Shown piece after piece: positions 45,451 to 55,016 of a DNA stretch of 64,000 nt (its first letter is position 1; each line of letters starts with the position of its first letter). The notes below the pieces were generated by a model. It worked only from the letters and a program-made list of their open reading frames with translations. It had not been told where the DNA came from and did not search any database. A program made the position numbers and the translations under genes. Source of the DNA: Bradyrhizobium sp. MOS002 (GTDB lineage Bacteria > Pseudomonadota > Alphaproteobacteria > Rhizobiales > Xanthobacteraceae); the NCBI RefSeq assembly GCF_003020115.1, contig NZ_PYFX01000001.1, positions 449,501 through 513,500 of the forward strand. Direction: 5' to 3'.

Positions 45451-46911
45451 GTGCACGCTCTTCGCCCGCTGCTTCGCAAATCCCTGTTCAACCTGTTCGC
45501 TGCGGCTCTCGCATGCGCCGCATTGCTCGCGCCGCGCGCGGCGAGCGCCGAAGCACTGCTCCTGATCGAGGCCGACAGCGGCAAGGTACTGCAGGCGGAA
45601 AACGCGACCATTCCCTGGTATCCGGCTTCCGTCACCAAGATCATGACTGCCTATGTGACGCTGAAAGCGGTCAAGGACGGCAAGCTCACGCTCGACACAA
45701 TACTCACGGTGTCGCCGACGGCAGCCTCGCAGTCGCCCTCGAAGATGGGATTTCGCCCGGGAACGCAGCTTACCGTCGACAACGCACTCAAGATGATGAT
45801 GGTGAAATCGGCGAACGACATGGCCGTCGTGCTCGCCGAGGGCGTCGGCGGTTCGATCGACGGCTTCTCGGCGCTGATGAACGACACCGCGCAGAAGCTC
45901 GGCATGACGCAGACGAGCTACGTCAATCCGAACGGCCTGCCCGCCGACGGACAGATCACCTCCGCGCGGGATCTCGGCATTCTCGCGCGCTCGTTCCTGC
46001 GCGACCTGCCCGAATACGAGTATTTCGTGCACATTCCGGCAATCCGCTTCGGCAAGCGCGTCACCGGCAATTTCAACAAGCTGATCGGCCGCTATCCCGG
46101 CGCCGATGGTTTCAAGACCGGCTTCATCTGCGCCTCCGGCTACAACCTCGTCGCGTCGGCCACCCGCAACGGCCGCCGGCTGATCGCCGTCGTGCTGGGC
46201 GCCAACTCCGGGACCGCGCGCGCGGTGAAGGCAGCGCAGCTGCTGGAGCGCGGCTTCTCGCAAGACAATCTCACCTGGCTCCGCCCCTCGCTCGGCACCG
46301 TCGACAAGCTGGTGCCGGTCGATGCCTCGCCGCCGAACCTGCGTGACGACATGTGCGGCGGCCATCGCAAGCGGCCGGCCAGCGACGATGACGACGCGCT
46401 GATCGCGACCAATGGCGGCATGTCGGGATCGGCCTCGGCCACCGGCGGCGAAGCTCAGGTCACCTTCTTCACGGCCGGCCTTCAGCCGCCCCTGATGAAG
46501 GCCTCCGAGCTGATGGCCTCGGCCCCGGCGGCGGCCGAGCCCGTACTGGTCTATACCGGTCCGACCCGCACCGGGACCGCCCTGATCGCGGCGGTTGCGG
46601 CCGATGCCGACCAGCAGGCCACGCCAAAGCCGCGTGGCAAGAAGTCGCGCGTCGCCAAGAAGCCCGACGCGGCCGACAAGCCAGCAGACAAGCCGAAGGA
46701 TGCCAAGACAGCGGCGGCGAAGCCCGATGCCAAGCCGGCGGCGGCCGCAAAGCCGACCGACGGCAAGTCCGCCGCCAAGCCGGCCGGCCCCAAGCATGCC
46801 GCAGCCAAGCCCGATGCGGTGGCCAAGCCTGCGGCGAGCGGCGAGCAGGCGGCCAAGCCCGCCAAGCCCAAGGCCGCGACCAAGCCCGCCAAGCCGGCCA
46901 ACAACAGTTAA
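45451..46911 (+). CDS. D-alanyl-D-alanine carboxypeptidase (S11, DacA/PBP5-type)
   Basis: This is a 486-residue exported penicillin-binding protein with a GTG start. The signal peptide is about residues 1-33 (LFAAALACAALLAPRAASA). Catalytic motifs are SVTK (Ser60, Lys63), SAND (the SxN element) and FKTGFI (KTG). The enzyme trims the terminal D-Ala of peptidoglycan stem peptides. After residue 380 there is a long Lys/Ala/Pro-rich low-complexity tail in place of a typical membrane anchor. It may bind cell-wall or nucleic-acid polyanions. Confidence 0.9.
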   Translation: MHALRPLLRKSLFNLFAAALACAALLAPRAASAEALLLIEADSGKVLQAENATIPWYPASVTKIMTAYVTLKAVKDGKLTLDTILTVSPTAASQSPSKMGFRPGTQLTVDNALKMMMVKSANDMAVVLAEGVGGSIDGFSALMNDTAQKLGMTQTSYVNPNGLPADGQITSARDLGILARSFLRDLPEYEYFVHIPAIRFGKRVTGNFNKLIGRYPGADGFKTGFICASGYNLVASATRNGRRLIAVVLGANSGTARAVKAAQLLERGFSQDNLTWLRPSLGTVDKLVPVDASPPNLRDDMCGGHRKRPASDDDDALIATNGGMSGSASATGGEAQVTFFTAGLQPPLMKASELMASAPAAAEPVLVYTGPTRTGTALIAAVAADADQQATPKPRGKKSRVAKKPDAADKPADKPKDAKTAAAKPDAKPAAAAKPTDGKSAAKPAGPKHAAAKPDAVAKPAASGEQAAKPAKPKAATKPAKPANNS

Positions 46912-47093
46912 CGGCCGACGCGAGGCGAGACCGCTTCGCAGTTGCGGCAGCGCCATTTGCGAGGATTCCGGTAGCCACTCCCTGACGTTTGTCCTAAGCC
47001 TCGACCGCTTGCCACCCGTTCCGGCAGGCTCGATACTGACGGCAATGAGGCAAGCCCGAGACACAACGGGCTCTGGTCATGAGGGGAGTTTCC

Positions 47094-48779
47094 ATGGAGC
47101 GCATCTGGCTTAAGCAATATCCGCCCGGCGTCCCCGCCGATATCGAGCCGACGCAATATTCATCGCTGGTCGACCTTCTGGAGGAGAGCTTCGCCAAGTT
47201 CGCCGACCGCAGGGCGTTCATCTGCATGGACAAGTCGATCAGCTATCGCGACCTCGACCAGATGTCGCTGGCGATGGCGTCCTACCTGCAAGGGCGAGGC
47301 CTGCAACGCGGCGCCCGCGTCGCGATCATGATGCCGAACGTGCTGCAATATCCGGTCGCGACCGCAGCCGTGCTGCGCGCCGGTTTCGCCGTGGTCAATG
47401 TCAATCCGCTCTACACGCCGCGCGAGCTCGAGCACCAGCTCAAGGATTCCGGCGCCGAAGCCATCATCGTGCTGGAGAATTTCGCCCACACCGTCGAGCA
47501 GGTGATCGCGAAGACGCAAGTCAAGCACGTCATCGTCGGAAGCATGGGCGACCTGCTCGGCTTCAAGGGCGTGATCGTCAATCTGGTCGTCCGCCGGGTC
47601 AAGAAGATGGTGCCGGCCTGGTCGCTGCCGGGCGCGGTCTCCTTCAACGACGCGATCTCCGCCGGCCGCTCTCTGGCCTTCAACAAGCCGAAACTGTCGC
47701 CCGGAGACGTCGCGTTCCTGCAATATACCGGCGGCACCACCGGCGTGTCCAAGGGCGCCACCCTGCTTCATCGCAACATCGTCGCCAACGTCCTGCAGAA
47801 CGACGCCTGGCTGCAGCCGGCGATGGCCGCGCCGCCGCATGTCGATCAGCTCATGGTCGTCTGCGCCCTGCCGCTCTATCACATCTTCGCGCTGACGGCC
47901 TGCTACCTGCTCGCGGTGCGCGCCGGCGGCTGCAATCTCCTGATCCCCAATCCGCGCGACATCCCGGGCTTCATCAAGGAATTGGCGAAGTACCAGGTCA
48001 ACAACTTCCCGGCCGTGAACACGCTCTACAACGGCCTGATGCACCATCCCGACTTCAAGAAGCTCGATTTCTCCAAGCTGAAGATCTCGAACGGCGGCGG
48101 CATGGCGGTGCAGCGCCCCGTCGCTGAGCAGTGGAAGGCGATCACGGGCTGCTCCATCGCCGAAGGCTACGGCCTGTCGGAGACATCTCCGACGCTGACC
48201 TGCAACACCACGACCGATCCCGAGTTCAACGGCACCATCGGCATCCCCGTGCCCTCGACCTGGATCTCGATCCGCGACGACGACGGCAACGAGATGCCGC
48301 TCGGCCAGCCTGGAGAGATCTGCGCCAAGGGACCGCAGGTGATGTCGGGCTACTGGAACAGGCCGGAGGAGACCGCCAAGGTGATGACCGCTGACGGCTA
48401 TTTCCGCACCGGCGACATCGGCATCATGGACGAGAAGGGCTACACCAAGATCGTCGACCGCAAGAAGGACATGATCCTGGTCTCCGGCTTCAACGTCTAT
48501 CCGAACGAGATCGAGGAAGTGATCGCGAGCAATCCCGGGGTGCTCGAATGCGCGGTCATCGGCATTCCCGATTCCAAGTCGGGAGAGGCGGTGAAGGCGT
48601 TCGTGGTCAAGAAGGACCCGAACCTCACGGCGGAGGCCCTGGTCAAGTTCTGCCAGGAGCAGCTGACGGGCTACAAGGTGCCCAAGCACATCGAATTCCG
48701 CGCCGACCTGCCGAAGACCAATGTCGGCAAGATCCTGCGCCGGCAGCTGCGCGACGAGAAGAAGGCGGAGGCGGCGTAA
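47094..48779 (+). CDS. fadD: Long-chain fatty acid-CoA ligase
   Basis: This is a 561-residue ANL enzyme. The ATG at 47094 follows GAGGGGAG; an ATG at 47079 is the alternative. Motifs are YTGGTTGVSKGATLLHRN, EGYGLSETSPTLTCN, FRTGDIGIMDEKGYTKIV and KKDMILVSGFNVYPNEIEEV, with the catalytic lysine in TNVGKILRRQLR. The N-terminal IWLKQYPPGVPADIEP is typical of FadD. It activates long-chain fatty acids for beta-oxidation. A DUF924 gene follows 15 bases later. Confidence 0.93.
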   Translation: MERIWLKQYPPGVPADIEPTQYSSLVDLLEESFAKFADRRAFICMDKSISYRDLDQMSLAMASYLQGRGLQRGARVAIMMPNVLQYPVATAAVLRAGFAVVNVNPLYTPRELEHQLKDSGAEAIIVLENFAHTVEQVIAKTQVKHVIVGSMGDLLGFKGVIVNLVVRRVKKMVPAWSLPGAVSFNDAISAGRSLAFNKPKLSPGDVAFLQYTGGTTGVSKGATLLHRNIVANVLQNDAWLQPAMAAPPHVDQLMVVCALPLYHIFALTACYLLAVRAGGCNLLIPNPRDIPGFIKELAKYQVNNFPAVNTLYNGLMHHPDFKKLDFSKLKISNGGGMAVQRPVAEQWKAITGCSIAEGYGLSETSPTLTCNTTTDPEFNGTIGIPVPSTWISIRDDDGNEMPLGQPGEICAKGPQVMSGYWNRPEETAKVMTADGYFRTGDIGIMDEKGYTKIVDRKKDMILVSGFNVYPNEIEEVIASNPGVLECAVIGIPDSKSGEAVKAFVVKKDPNLTAEALVKFCQEQLTGYKVPKHIEFRADLPKTNVGKILRRQLRDEKKAEAA

Positions 48780-48794
48780 GCGCCTCTTTCGTTC

Positions 48795-49349
48795 ATGACT
48801 GATTTCGGCAATATCAGTCCGGCCGGCATTCTCGCCTTCTGGCGCGAGGCCGGCCGCGATGCCTGGTACGAGCGCAACGACGCATTCGACGCGGAGGTCA
48901 GGCGCTGCTTTCTCGCGCTGTGGCAGAAAGCGGTCGCCGGCGAGCTCTCGTCATGGGAGGCGACCGACGAGGGCGCACTCGCGCTCGTCATCGTGCTCGA
49001 CCAGTTTCCGCGAAACATGTTTCGCGGCACATCGCAGGCCTTTGCCAGCGACGTGCTGGCGCGCGACGTCGCCCGCCGCGCCATTGCGCGGGGTGCAGAT
49101 CAAAGAATCGATCCGGTCCTGCTCGAATTCCTCTATTTGCCCTTCATGCATTCCGAGCACCTGCCCGACCAATTGCACTGCGTCGCGCTGTTTCAAAACA
49201 CCGACAATGCCGAAAACCTGAAATACGCGCGTGAGCACGCCGACATCATCCGGCGGTTTGGCCGCTTCCCCCACCGCAACCGTCTGCTCCGCCGCGACAC
49301 CACACCGGACGAGCAGGCCTTCCTTGACGGCGGCGGGTTCGCCGGCTGA
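48795..49349 (+). CDS. DUF924-family protein
   Basis: This is a 184-residue alpha-helical soluble protein with the family's hallmark VIVLDQFPRNMFRGTSQAFA and DAWYERNDAFDAEVRRCF. It then has YLPFMHSEHLPDQLHCVALF and GRFPHRNRLLRRDTTPDE. DUF924 proteins have a TPR-like fold and no established activity. It is probably co-transcribed with fadD. Confidence 0.88.
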   Translation: MTDFGNISPAGILAFWREAGRDAWYERNDAFDAEVRRCFLALWQKAVAGELSSWEATDEGALALVIVLDQFPRNMFRGTSQAFASDVLARDVARRAIARGADQRIDPVLLEFLYLPFMHSEHLPDQLHCVALFQNTDNAENLKYAREHADIIRRFGRFPHRNRLLRRDTTPDEQAFLDGGGFAG

Positions 49350-49467
49350 TGACGTAACGGTGAAGGGTCCCGCCCTCGCCGCTCCCGGGACACTATCCGT
49401 GCCGGCAATATTGTGCAGGCCCGCCGTACGGTCTAAAAAGCGGGACCGATTTTCAGGGAGACTAACG

Positions 49468-49953
49468 ATGGCGATCCAGACTGGCGAAAAGCTGCCCGAG
49501 GCGAAATTCCGCGTGATGACGGCCGAAGGTCCGCAGGTGAAGACCACCGACGAGATCTTCAAGGGCAAGAAAGTGGCGCTGTTCGCGGTGCCCGGCGCCT
49601 ATACCGGCACCTGCCACAAGATGCATCTGCCGAGCATCTTCCTCAACGCCTACGCCATGAAGGACAAGGGCGTCGACACCATCGCCATCGTCTCCGTCAA
49701 CGACGCCTTCGTCATGAATGCGTGGAAGCGCGACACCGACCAGCGCGACGAGGCCATTTTCCTTGCCGACGGCAATGCAGACTTCGCCAAGGCGATCGGC
49801 ATGGAGCTCGACGCCTCCGGCAACGGTCTTGGCATCCGTTCCAAGCGCTATTCGATGCTGGTCGAGGACGGCGTGGTCAAGAAGCTGAACCTCGAGGCGA
49901 TGCCCGGCAAGGTCGAAGTGTCCGGCGGCGATACGCTGCTGGGGCAGCTGTAA
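49468..49953 (+). CDS. Peroxiredoxin (Prx5-type)
   Basis: This is a 161-residue thioredoxin-fold peroxidase. The peroxidatic cysteine is Cys49 in VPGAYTGTCHKMHLPS, the Prx5/AhpE-like active-site loop. VNDAFVMNAWKRDTDQRDEA and DGVVKKLNLEAMPGKVEVSG match the family. It reduces hydrogen and alkyl peroxides using a thiol donor. The start at 49468 has GGGAG upstream; the frame before it is non-coding in style. It converges on rnhA across a palindromic repeat. Confidence 0.92.
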   Translation: MAIQTGEKLPEAKFRVMTAEGPQVKTTDEIFKGKKVALFAVPGAYTGTCHKMHLPSIFLNAYAMKDKGVDTIAIVSVNDAFVMNAWKRDTDQRDEAIFLADGNADFAKAIGMELDASGNGLGIRSKRYSMLVEDGVVKKLNLEAMPGKVEVSGGDTLLGQL

Positions 49954-49981
49954 ACGGCCACCGCTTTCAGCCACGAATGAC

Positions 49982-50087
49982 ACTGTCATGCCCCGCGAAA
50001 GCGGGGCATCCAGTATTCCAGAGACGTCGAGATTCATTACAGCCGCCGCGGCGTACTGGATCGCCCGCCTTCGCGGGCGATGACAGT
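49982..50087. repeat. Palindromic intergenic repeat, family A, copy 1
   Basis: A 106-base element has outer ends ACTGTCAT and ATGACAGT and inner hairpins (CCCCGCGAAAGCGGGG; CGCCCGCCTTCGCGGGCG). It also has the paired segments ATCCAGTA and TACTGGAT. A second copy is at 54856-54963. No coding potential. Confidence 0.85.
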
Positions 50088-50110
50088 TGAGAGTGGAGCG
50101 CCGACCGCGC

Positions 50111-50575
50111 CTACTCTGCGACCCTCTGCTGCAGCCGCGCCTTCACGATCCCGTCGCGCGCGAGCTGATCGGCGCGTTCGTTCTCGGGATGCCCTGCGTG
50201 GCCCTTGACCCAGTGCCAGCGGATCTCGTGCTGCTTCAGCGCGGAATCGAGGCGCTGCCATAGCTCGACATTCTTCACCGGCTTCTTGTCGGCGGTGCGC
50301 CAGCCGTTGCGCTTCCAGCCATGGATCCAGCCGGTGATGCCCTGACGGACATATTGGCTGTCGGTGTAGAGATCGACCGTGCACGGCTTCTTCAGCGCCT
50401 CCAACGCCGAGATCGCCGCCATCAATTCCATCTGGTTGTTGGTGGTGTGGCGCTCACCACCGTTCAGTTCCTTTTCCTTGTCGCCGAACTTCAGGATCGC
50501 GCCCCAGCCGCCGGGCCCAGGATTTCCCGAGCAGGCGCCATCGGTGTAGATCGTGACAATCGGGAGCTCGCTCAC
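50111..50575 (-). CDS. rnhA: Ribonuclease HI
   Basis: This is a 154-residue endonuclease that cuts the RNA strand of RNA-DNA hybrids. The acidic active site is complete: Asp12 ([12 protein letters not shown]), Glu50 (NNQMELMAA), Asp72 (LYTDSQYV) and Asp136 ([10 protein letters not shown]). The basic handle region [20 protein letters not shown] is present. The start is the GTG at 50575, which overlaps the homoserine kinase stop (GTGA); the open frame upstream lies inside that gene. It is the last gene of ispH-thrB-rnhA. Confidence 0.94.
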   Translation of the reverse strand: MSELPIVTIYTDGACSGNPGPGGWGAILKFGDKEKELNGGERHTTNNQMELMAAISALEALKKPCTVDLYTDSQYVRQGITGWIHGWKRNGWRTADKKPVKNVELWQRLDSALKQHEIRWHWVKGHAGHPENERADQLARDGIVKARLQQRVAE

Positions 50576-51555
50576 GCCACCAGCCCCGACGGCGACAGCC
50601 CGTAGTCGCGCACGCTGGAAACGCTCTGGTGGAAGCGCAGCTTGCGGACATATTCCAGCGGATCCTTCGGCCGAACCAGCGCGCCGGGCGGAACGTTGAG
50701 CCAGTCGACCAGCCGCGTCAGCAGGAAGCGCATCGCGGCGCCGCGCGCGAGCAACGGCAGCGCGGCCTCTTCCGCCTCGGCCAGCTTTCGCACGCGGCCA
50801 TAGGCATTGAGGAAGGCCCGCGCCTTGGTGACGTTGAAGGAATGATCCGGCTCGAAGCACCAGGCGTTGAGGCAGATCGCGACGTCATAGGCGAGCATGT
50901 CGTTGCAGGCGAAAGTGAAGTCGATGATCCCGGAGAGCTTGTCGCCGAGGAAGAAGACGTTGTCGTTGAACAGGTCGGCGTGGATCACGCCTTCGGGCAG
51001 CTGCGTCGGCCAGACCCCGCTCTCGAGATAGTCGAGCTCGTGGCTCAGGAACGCGCGCAGGCCGGGCTGCACCTCGTCGGCCCGGTGCGACGCCGCATCG
51101 AACAGCGGCCGCCAGCCCGGGACCGACAGCGCGTTCTCACGCCTGATCGCGAAATTCGCGCCGGCCAGATGCATCCTGGCGAGCCCCTCGCCGACGCCGG
51201 CGCAATGGGCGGCGCTCGGTTTGCGCGGCCAGACGCCTTCGAGAAAGGTGATGATCGCGGCGGGTCGGCCCGACAGCTCGCGCAACGCCTCGCCGTCTAT
51301 TCCCTTCACCGGCAGCGGGCAGTTGACGCCGTGCTCGGCCAGGTGCGTCATCAACGCGAGGAAGAACGGCAGATCGTTCTTCGCCACGCGCTTCTCATAG
51401 AGCGTGAGGATGAACGACCCCTTGGTCGTATGCAGCAGGAAGTTGGAATTTTCGACGCCCTCGGCGATGCCCTTGTAGGAGAGCAACTCGCCGAGATCGT
51501 ATTGGTTGAGGAAGTCCGCAAGCTCGTCGGCGGCAACGTCGGTGTAGACCGCCAT
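50572..51555 (-). CDS. thrB: Homoserine kinase (ThrB, APH-fold)
   Basis: This 327-residue kinase has the aminoglycoside-phosphotransferase fold used for ThrB in proteobacteria. It starts [20 protein letters not shown]. The catalytic loop is [14 protein letters not shown] and the magnesium-binding motif is [11 protein letters not shown]. It phosphorylates homoserine for threonine synthesis. It begins six bases after the ispH stop and overlaps rnhA by four bases, so the three form one operon. Confidence 0.93.
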   Translation of the reverse strand: MAVYTDVAADELADFLNQYDLGELLSYKGIAEGVENSNFLLHTTKGSFILTLYEKRVAKNDLPFFLALMTHLAEHGVNCPLPVKGIDGEALRELSGRPAAIITFLEGVWPRKPSAAHCAGVGEGLARMHLAGANFAIRRENALSVPGWRPLFDAASHRADEVQPGLRAFLSHELDYLESGVWPTQLPEGVIHADLFNDNVFFLGDKLSGIIDFTFACNDMLAYDVAICLNAWCFEPDHSFNVTKARAFLNAYGRVRKLAEAEEAALPLLARGAAMRFLLTRLVDWLNVPPGALVRPKDPLEYVRKLRFHQSVSSVRDYGLSPSGLVA

Positions 51556-51561
51556 GAAGGT

Positions 51562-52530
51562 CTACTCGGCGGCGGCTTCGGGGCGCACCTGGCGCGGCAG
51601 CGGGAAGAACTCGTTCTCTTCCGCGGCCGAGACCGTCTCCACGTGCAGCGTGAAGCGCTCGGCGAATGCGTCCATGATCTCCTCGACGATCACTTCCGGT
51701 GCCGAGGCGCCCGCGGTAATGCCGAGGCTGGTGATGTTCTCGAACCGCTTCCAGTCGATTTCGGTGGCGCGCTGCGCCAGCACCGCGATCGGGCAGCCTT
51801 CGCGCTCGGCGACCTCGCGCAGACGCTGCGAGTTCGACGAGTTTGGCGCACCGACCACGATCAGAGCGTCGACCACCGGCGCCACCTTCTTGACCGCGAG
51901 CTGGCGGTTCGTGGTGGCATAGCAGATGTCTTCCTTGTGCGGCCCGTTGATGTTCGGGAAGCGCTCCTTCAGCAGCGCCACGATTTCCGCGGTGTCGTCG
52001 ATCGACAGCGTGGTCTGGGTCACGAAGGCGAGGTTATTCGGGTCCTTCGGGGCGATGGTCTTCGCGTCCTCGGCGGTCTCGATCAGGGTCACGGCGCCGG
52101 TCGGGAGCTGGCCGAGCGTGCCCACCACCTCCGGATGATGAGAATGGCCGATCAGGAAGATCTCGCGGCCGCGCTTGAAATGGATCGCGGCCTCGCGGTG
52201 CACCTTGGTGACCAGGGGGCAGGTCGCATCCAGCGAGAACAAATTGCGGGACGTGGCGTCGGCCGGAACCGATTTCGGCACGCCATGGGCCGAGAACACC
52301 ACCGGCGCGGTAGTGTTTTCCGGGATTTCGGCGAGTTCCTCGACGAAGATCGCGCCCTTCTTCTTCAACCCATCGACGACGTATTTATTGTGCACAATCT
52401 CGTGGCGAACATAGACGGGGGCGCCGTATTTATCGAGCGCCCGCTCCACGGTGTCGATCGCCCGGACCACCCCGGCGCAGAAGCCACGGGGAGAACAAAG
52501 CACGATCTTGAGGTCTGGTTTGGCTGACAT
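51562..52530 (-). CDS. ispH: 4-hydroxy-3-methylbut-2-enyl diphosphate reductase
   Basis: This is a 322-residue iron-sulfur enzyme of the MEP pathway; it makes IPP and DMAPP in its last step. The cluster cysteines are in PRGFCAGV (Cys18), [11 protein letters not shown] and [20 protein letters not shown] and [14 protein letters not shown] are the conserved histidine regions. The ATG at 52530 ([11 protein letters not shown]) is used; 52554 adds a non-family leader. It heads the ispH-thrB-rnhA operon. Confidence 0.95.
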   Translation of the reverse strand: MSAKPDLKIVLCSPRGFCAGVVRAIDTVERALDKYGAPVYVRHEIVHNKYVVDGLKKKGAIFVEELAEIPENTTAPVVFSAHGVPKSVPADATSRNLFSLDATCPLVTKVHREAAIHFKRGREIFLIGHSHHPEVVGTLGQLPTGAVTLIETAEDAKTIAPKDPNNLAFVTQTTLSIDDTAEIVALLKERFPNINGPHKEDICYATTNRQLAVKKVAPVVDALIVVGAPNSSNSQRLREVAEREGCPIAVLAQRATEIDWKRFENITSLGITAGASAPEVIVEEIMDAFAERFTLHVETVSAAEENEFFPLPRQVRPEAAAE

Positions 52531-52694
52531 TGAGCGATCTCGGGACCGAATCACCTCGCCAAATGGGCGGGAAGCGGTCGATGAATGAATAGGGCTTGGG
52601 TACGGTCTTACAGGGACTTCAGAGGGAATTGGGCCCCCTTTCGGGCGCTGTCAAGGCACTATCTATAGCAGAACCATTGCGTGGCTACCCCCTC

Positions 52695-52711
52695 CGGGCT
52701 TATATAGCCCG
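52695..52711. promoter_or_regulatory. Inverted repeat upstream of trcR
   Basis: CGGGCT-TATAT-AGCCCG, 72 bases before the trcR start, in the region shared with the divergent ispH operon. It could be an operator or leader hairpin. Confidence 0.35.
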
Positions 52712-52783
52712 AATTCCCAGTCATCGCTGATGACCACCGGTTTCGCCTCCAAAGGGGTGGGCGAAGCACAAAGGAGATTTGCC

Positions 52784-53479
52784 ATGAGCAACGCACCTCT
52801 GATGCCCAAGGCGACCGCCGTCTGGCTGCTCGACAACACCGCGCTGACCTTCGATCAGGTCGCCGATTTCACCAAAATGCACCCCCTCGAGGTGCGCGCG
52901 ATCGCCGATGGCGACGCCGCCCAGGGCATCAAGGGCATGGATCCCCTCTCCAATGGCCAGCTGACCCGCGAGGAGATCGAGAAGGGCGAGAACAACCCGG
53001 ACTACCGGCTCCGCCTCCAGGAGAGCAAGGTGGTGCTGCCGCCGCAGCCGAAGCGCAAGGGCCCGCGCTACACCCCGGTCTCGCGCCGCCACGAACGTCC
53101 GAGCGCCATCCTCTGGCTGCTGCGCAACCATGCCGAGCTCAAGGATGCCCAGATCATGCGCCTGGTCGGCACGACCAAGAGCACGATCGCCAGTGTCCGC
53201 GATCGCACCCACTGGAACACCTCCCAGCTGACGCCGATTGATCCCGTCACCCTCGGCCTCTGCTCGCAGATCGAGCTCGATTTCGAGGTCGCGCGCGCGG
53301 CCAAGGAAAAGCCGATCGACGCAGCCTATGGCGGCGCCACCCTGCTGCCGGCCTCCGAAACCACCAAGAAGGACGAGTACGAGCCCGCGGAGAGGTCCAG
53401 CGACGATCTCAACGTCGATGCCGTGTTCGCCAAGCTGAAGACGCTCGGCGGCAAGAAGCAGGACCAAGAGGAGGAGTAA
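52784..53479 (+). CDS. trcR: DUF1013 cell-cycle transcriptional regulator (TrcR-like)
   Basis: This is a 231-residue regulator conserved across Alphaproteobacteria. The N-terminal half (MPKATAVWLLDNTALTFDQV, ADFTKMHPLEVRAIADGD) and the middle (SAILWLLRNHAELKDAQIMR, LVGTTKSTIASVRDRTHWN) each look like a helix-turn-helix unit. The acidic C-terminus ends GGKKQDQEEE. Known members are tied to cell-cycle transcription with RNA polymerase. AAGGAG precedes the ATG at 52784; 52730 is the longer alternative. Confidence 0.9.
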   Translation: MSNAPLMPKATAVWLLDNTALTFDQVADFTKMHPLEVRAIADGDAAQGIKGMDPLSNGQLTREEIEKGENNPDYRLRLQESKVVLPPQPKRKGPRYTPVSRRHERPSAILWLLRNHAELKDAQIMRLVGTTKSTIASVRDRTHWNTSQLTPIDPVTLGLCSQIELDFEVARAAKEKPIDAAYGGATLLPASETTKKDEYEPAERSSDDLNVDAVFAKLKTLGGKKQDQEEE

Positions 53480-53509
53480 TCCTTCGCTCTTCGTTCATCA
53501 TCGCATGCG

Positions 53510-53538
53510 AACGCGGCGGGCCAACCCGCCGCGTTTTT
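53510..53538 (+). terminator. Rho-independent terminator after trcR
   Basis: An 11-base perfect stem (53510-53520 with 53525-53535) around CCAA runs into TTTTT. It ends trcR. Confidence 0.88.
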
Positions 53539-53597
53539 GTTTGGTCGCGAGAAGGGACCTCGCCACGCTCTCGGGCGCCGTCCCGGCGAAGGCGAGA

Positions 53598-54344
53598 CTA
53601 GAACTTATACGTCACACCACCGCCGACCAGCCACGGGTCGATATGCGCGGTGCCGGTAACCGGCAGCCCACTGACCGTCGCCGAATAGTCCGGCCGCAGC
53701 CAGAGTTTCTTGACGTCGACATTGAGGCCCCAGTGCCGATCGAGCATGTAGTCGAAGCCGAACTGCACCGCGCCACCGAAGGCGTTGCTGACATGCAGGC
53801 TGGTGGTGGTGGCGACGATCGCGGGCGGACCGGCGATGGCGGCGGGCGTATTGGCGGCCGCGTTGTTGAAGAACACCGTGTAGTTCACGCCGGCACCGAT
53901 ATACGGCTTGAACGCGCCGAAATTGTCGAAGTGATATTGCAGGGTCAGCGTCGGCGGCAGCAGCGTGGTCTTGCCGATCGGCAGATTTGCGAGCGAGCCG
54001 GTGCCGCTGATCGAATGCCGGGTTACACCGAGGATCAACTCGGCCGCGATGTTCTTGGTGAAGAAATAGCTGATGTCGAGCTCAGGCACGACCTGGTCGC
54101 TGGTCGAGAGGCCCGAATTCGGCGACGACAGCGACGGAACGCCGGCGACATTGACGGTCGAGCCGCCCGCATCCGGCAACACGCCAAGCACCCGCAAACG
54201 CACCATCCAGGGATTGAAGGCTTCTACCGGGGGCGGCGCCTTTTTGTAGATCGGCAAATCGGCGGCTTGTGCCGAGGCAAGAGCCCCCACCAGCGCCGCG
54301 CCTAGCGTCGCAAGCCGCGCCATGTTTCTTATCATTCCGTCCAT
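53598..54344 (-). CDS. OmpW-family outer membrane protein
   Basis: This is a 248-residue exported beta-barrel protein. AAGGGG lies before the ATG at 54344 (MDGMIRNMARLATLGAALVG). The signal peptide is cleaved after AQA. The mature part has NPWMVRLRVLGVLPDAGGST, LDISYFFTKNIAAELILGVT and LPPTLTLQYHF, and it ends with the aromatic VGGGVTYKF typical of outer-membrane insertion. OmpW forms a small barrel with a hydrophobic channel, probably for small nonpolar molecules. Confidence 0.9.
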   Translation of the reverse strand: MDGMIRNMARLATLGAALVGALASAQAADLPIYKKAPPPVEAFNPWMVRLRVLGVLPDAGGSTVNVAGVPSLSSPNSGLSTSDQVVPELDISYFFTKNIAAELILGVTRHSISGTGSLANLPIGKTTLLPPTLTLQYHFDNFGAFKPYIGAGVNYTVFFNNAAANTPAAIAGPPAIVATTTSLHVSNAFGGAVQFGFDYMLDRHWGLNVDVKKLWLRPDYSATVSGLPVTGTAHIDPWLVGGGVTYKF

Positions 54345-54507
54345 TGCAGTCCCCTTCAGCCATGTGCGCGCTTCGTTGCGCGACATCAGCGTCAGAGCAG
54401 AAACGCAATGGTGAAGGATTTGATGCCGATCAAATCAGGATAAATGCGATTGCGATTTGGCTGCGGCGTTGCAGATGTGTCGCGGCAGGATAATGCCGCA
54501 GCTCACA

Positions 54508-54777
54508 TCATGGCCGGTCCGGATGGTTCAGCATGTATTCGCCGAGATCGCGCTGGCGGCGGTCGGCGCGGGTGGTCGCGGAACTGCGCTGGACGTCGCG
54601 GTCCTTGCGGCAGGCCACGTATTCGGGCGAGCCGGCCGCATAGCCACGACTCTGGCAGACCGCGTCGTCATCGTCGCCGCCCATCGCCACCGGCGTCTGG
54701 TAGCGCGCGGAGCAGGCGGAGAGGATGATGGCGAGCAGCACGGCTGCAAGCAGACGCGGCGCAGCGGCGAGTGGCAT
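54508..54777 (-). CDS. Small lipoprotein
   Basis: This is an 89-residue predicted lipoprotein. The signal peptide ends in a lipobox (IILSACSA), with lipidation at Cys22. The mature part has AVCQSRGYAAGSPEYVACRK with two cysteines, and a charged tail. The 'CQS.GY..GS..Y..C' pattern is a recurrent small-lipoprotein motif in rhizobia. AGGGG precedes the ATG. The function is unknown. Confidence 0.8.
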   Translation of the reverse strand: MPLAAAPRLLAAVLLAIILSACSARYQTPVAMGGDDDDAVCQSRGYAAGSPEYVACRKDRDVQRSSATTRADRRQRDLGEYMLNHPDRP

Positions 54778-54855
54778 ACGAGGTCCCCTATTGGTCCGCC
54801 CTGTTTAGCGCGGAATGAGGAGAATGTAAGTCCCTGTACGCCGTTCCGCGCCACC

Positions 54856-54963
54856 ACTGTCATTCCCCGCGAAAGCGGGGAATCCAGTACGCCGCGGCGC
54901 TCATTACGTCACACAACTCCGGCCGCGGCGTACTGGATCGCCTGCCTGCGCAGGCGATGACAG
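54856..54963. repeat. Palindromic intergenic repeat, family A, copy 2
   Basis: 108 bases with the same plan as 49982-50087: ACTGTCAT at the left, ATGACAG at the right, inner hairpin CCCCGCGAAAGCGGGG, and the paired AATCCAGTA/TACTGGATC. It lies between a lipoprotein gene and the prpE stop. Confidence 0.85.
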
Positions 54964-55016
54964 CGGGGTTGGAGCAGCGGCGTCGCACGTCAATGGCTAT
55001 GCCCTGGGAACAAACC

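Noticed and set aside
50629..52527. Long plus-strand frame (632 codons)
   Set aside because: It is antisense to thrB and ispH, both with complete catalytic motifs, and is a codon-bias shadow.
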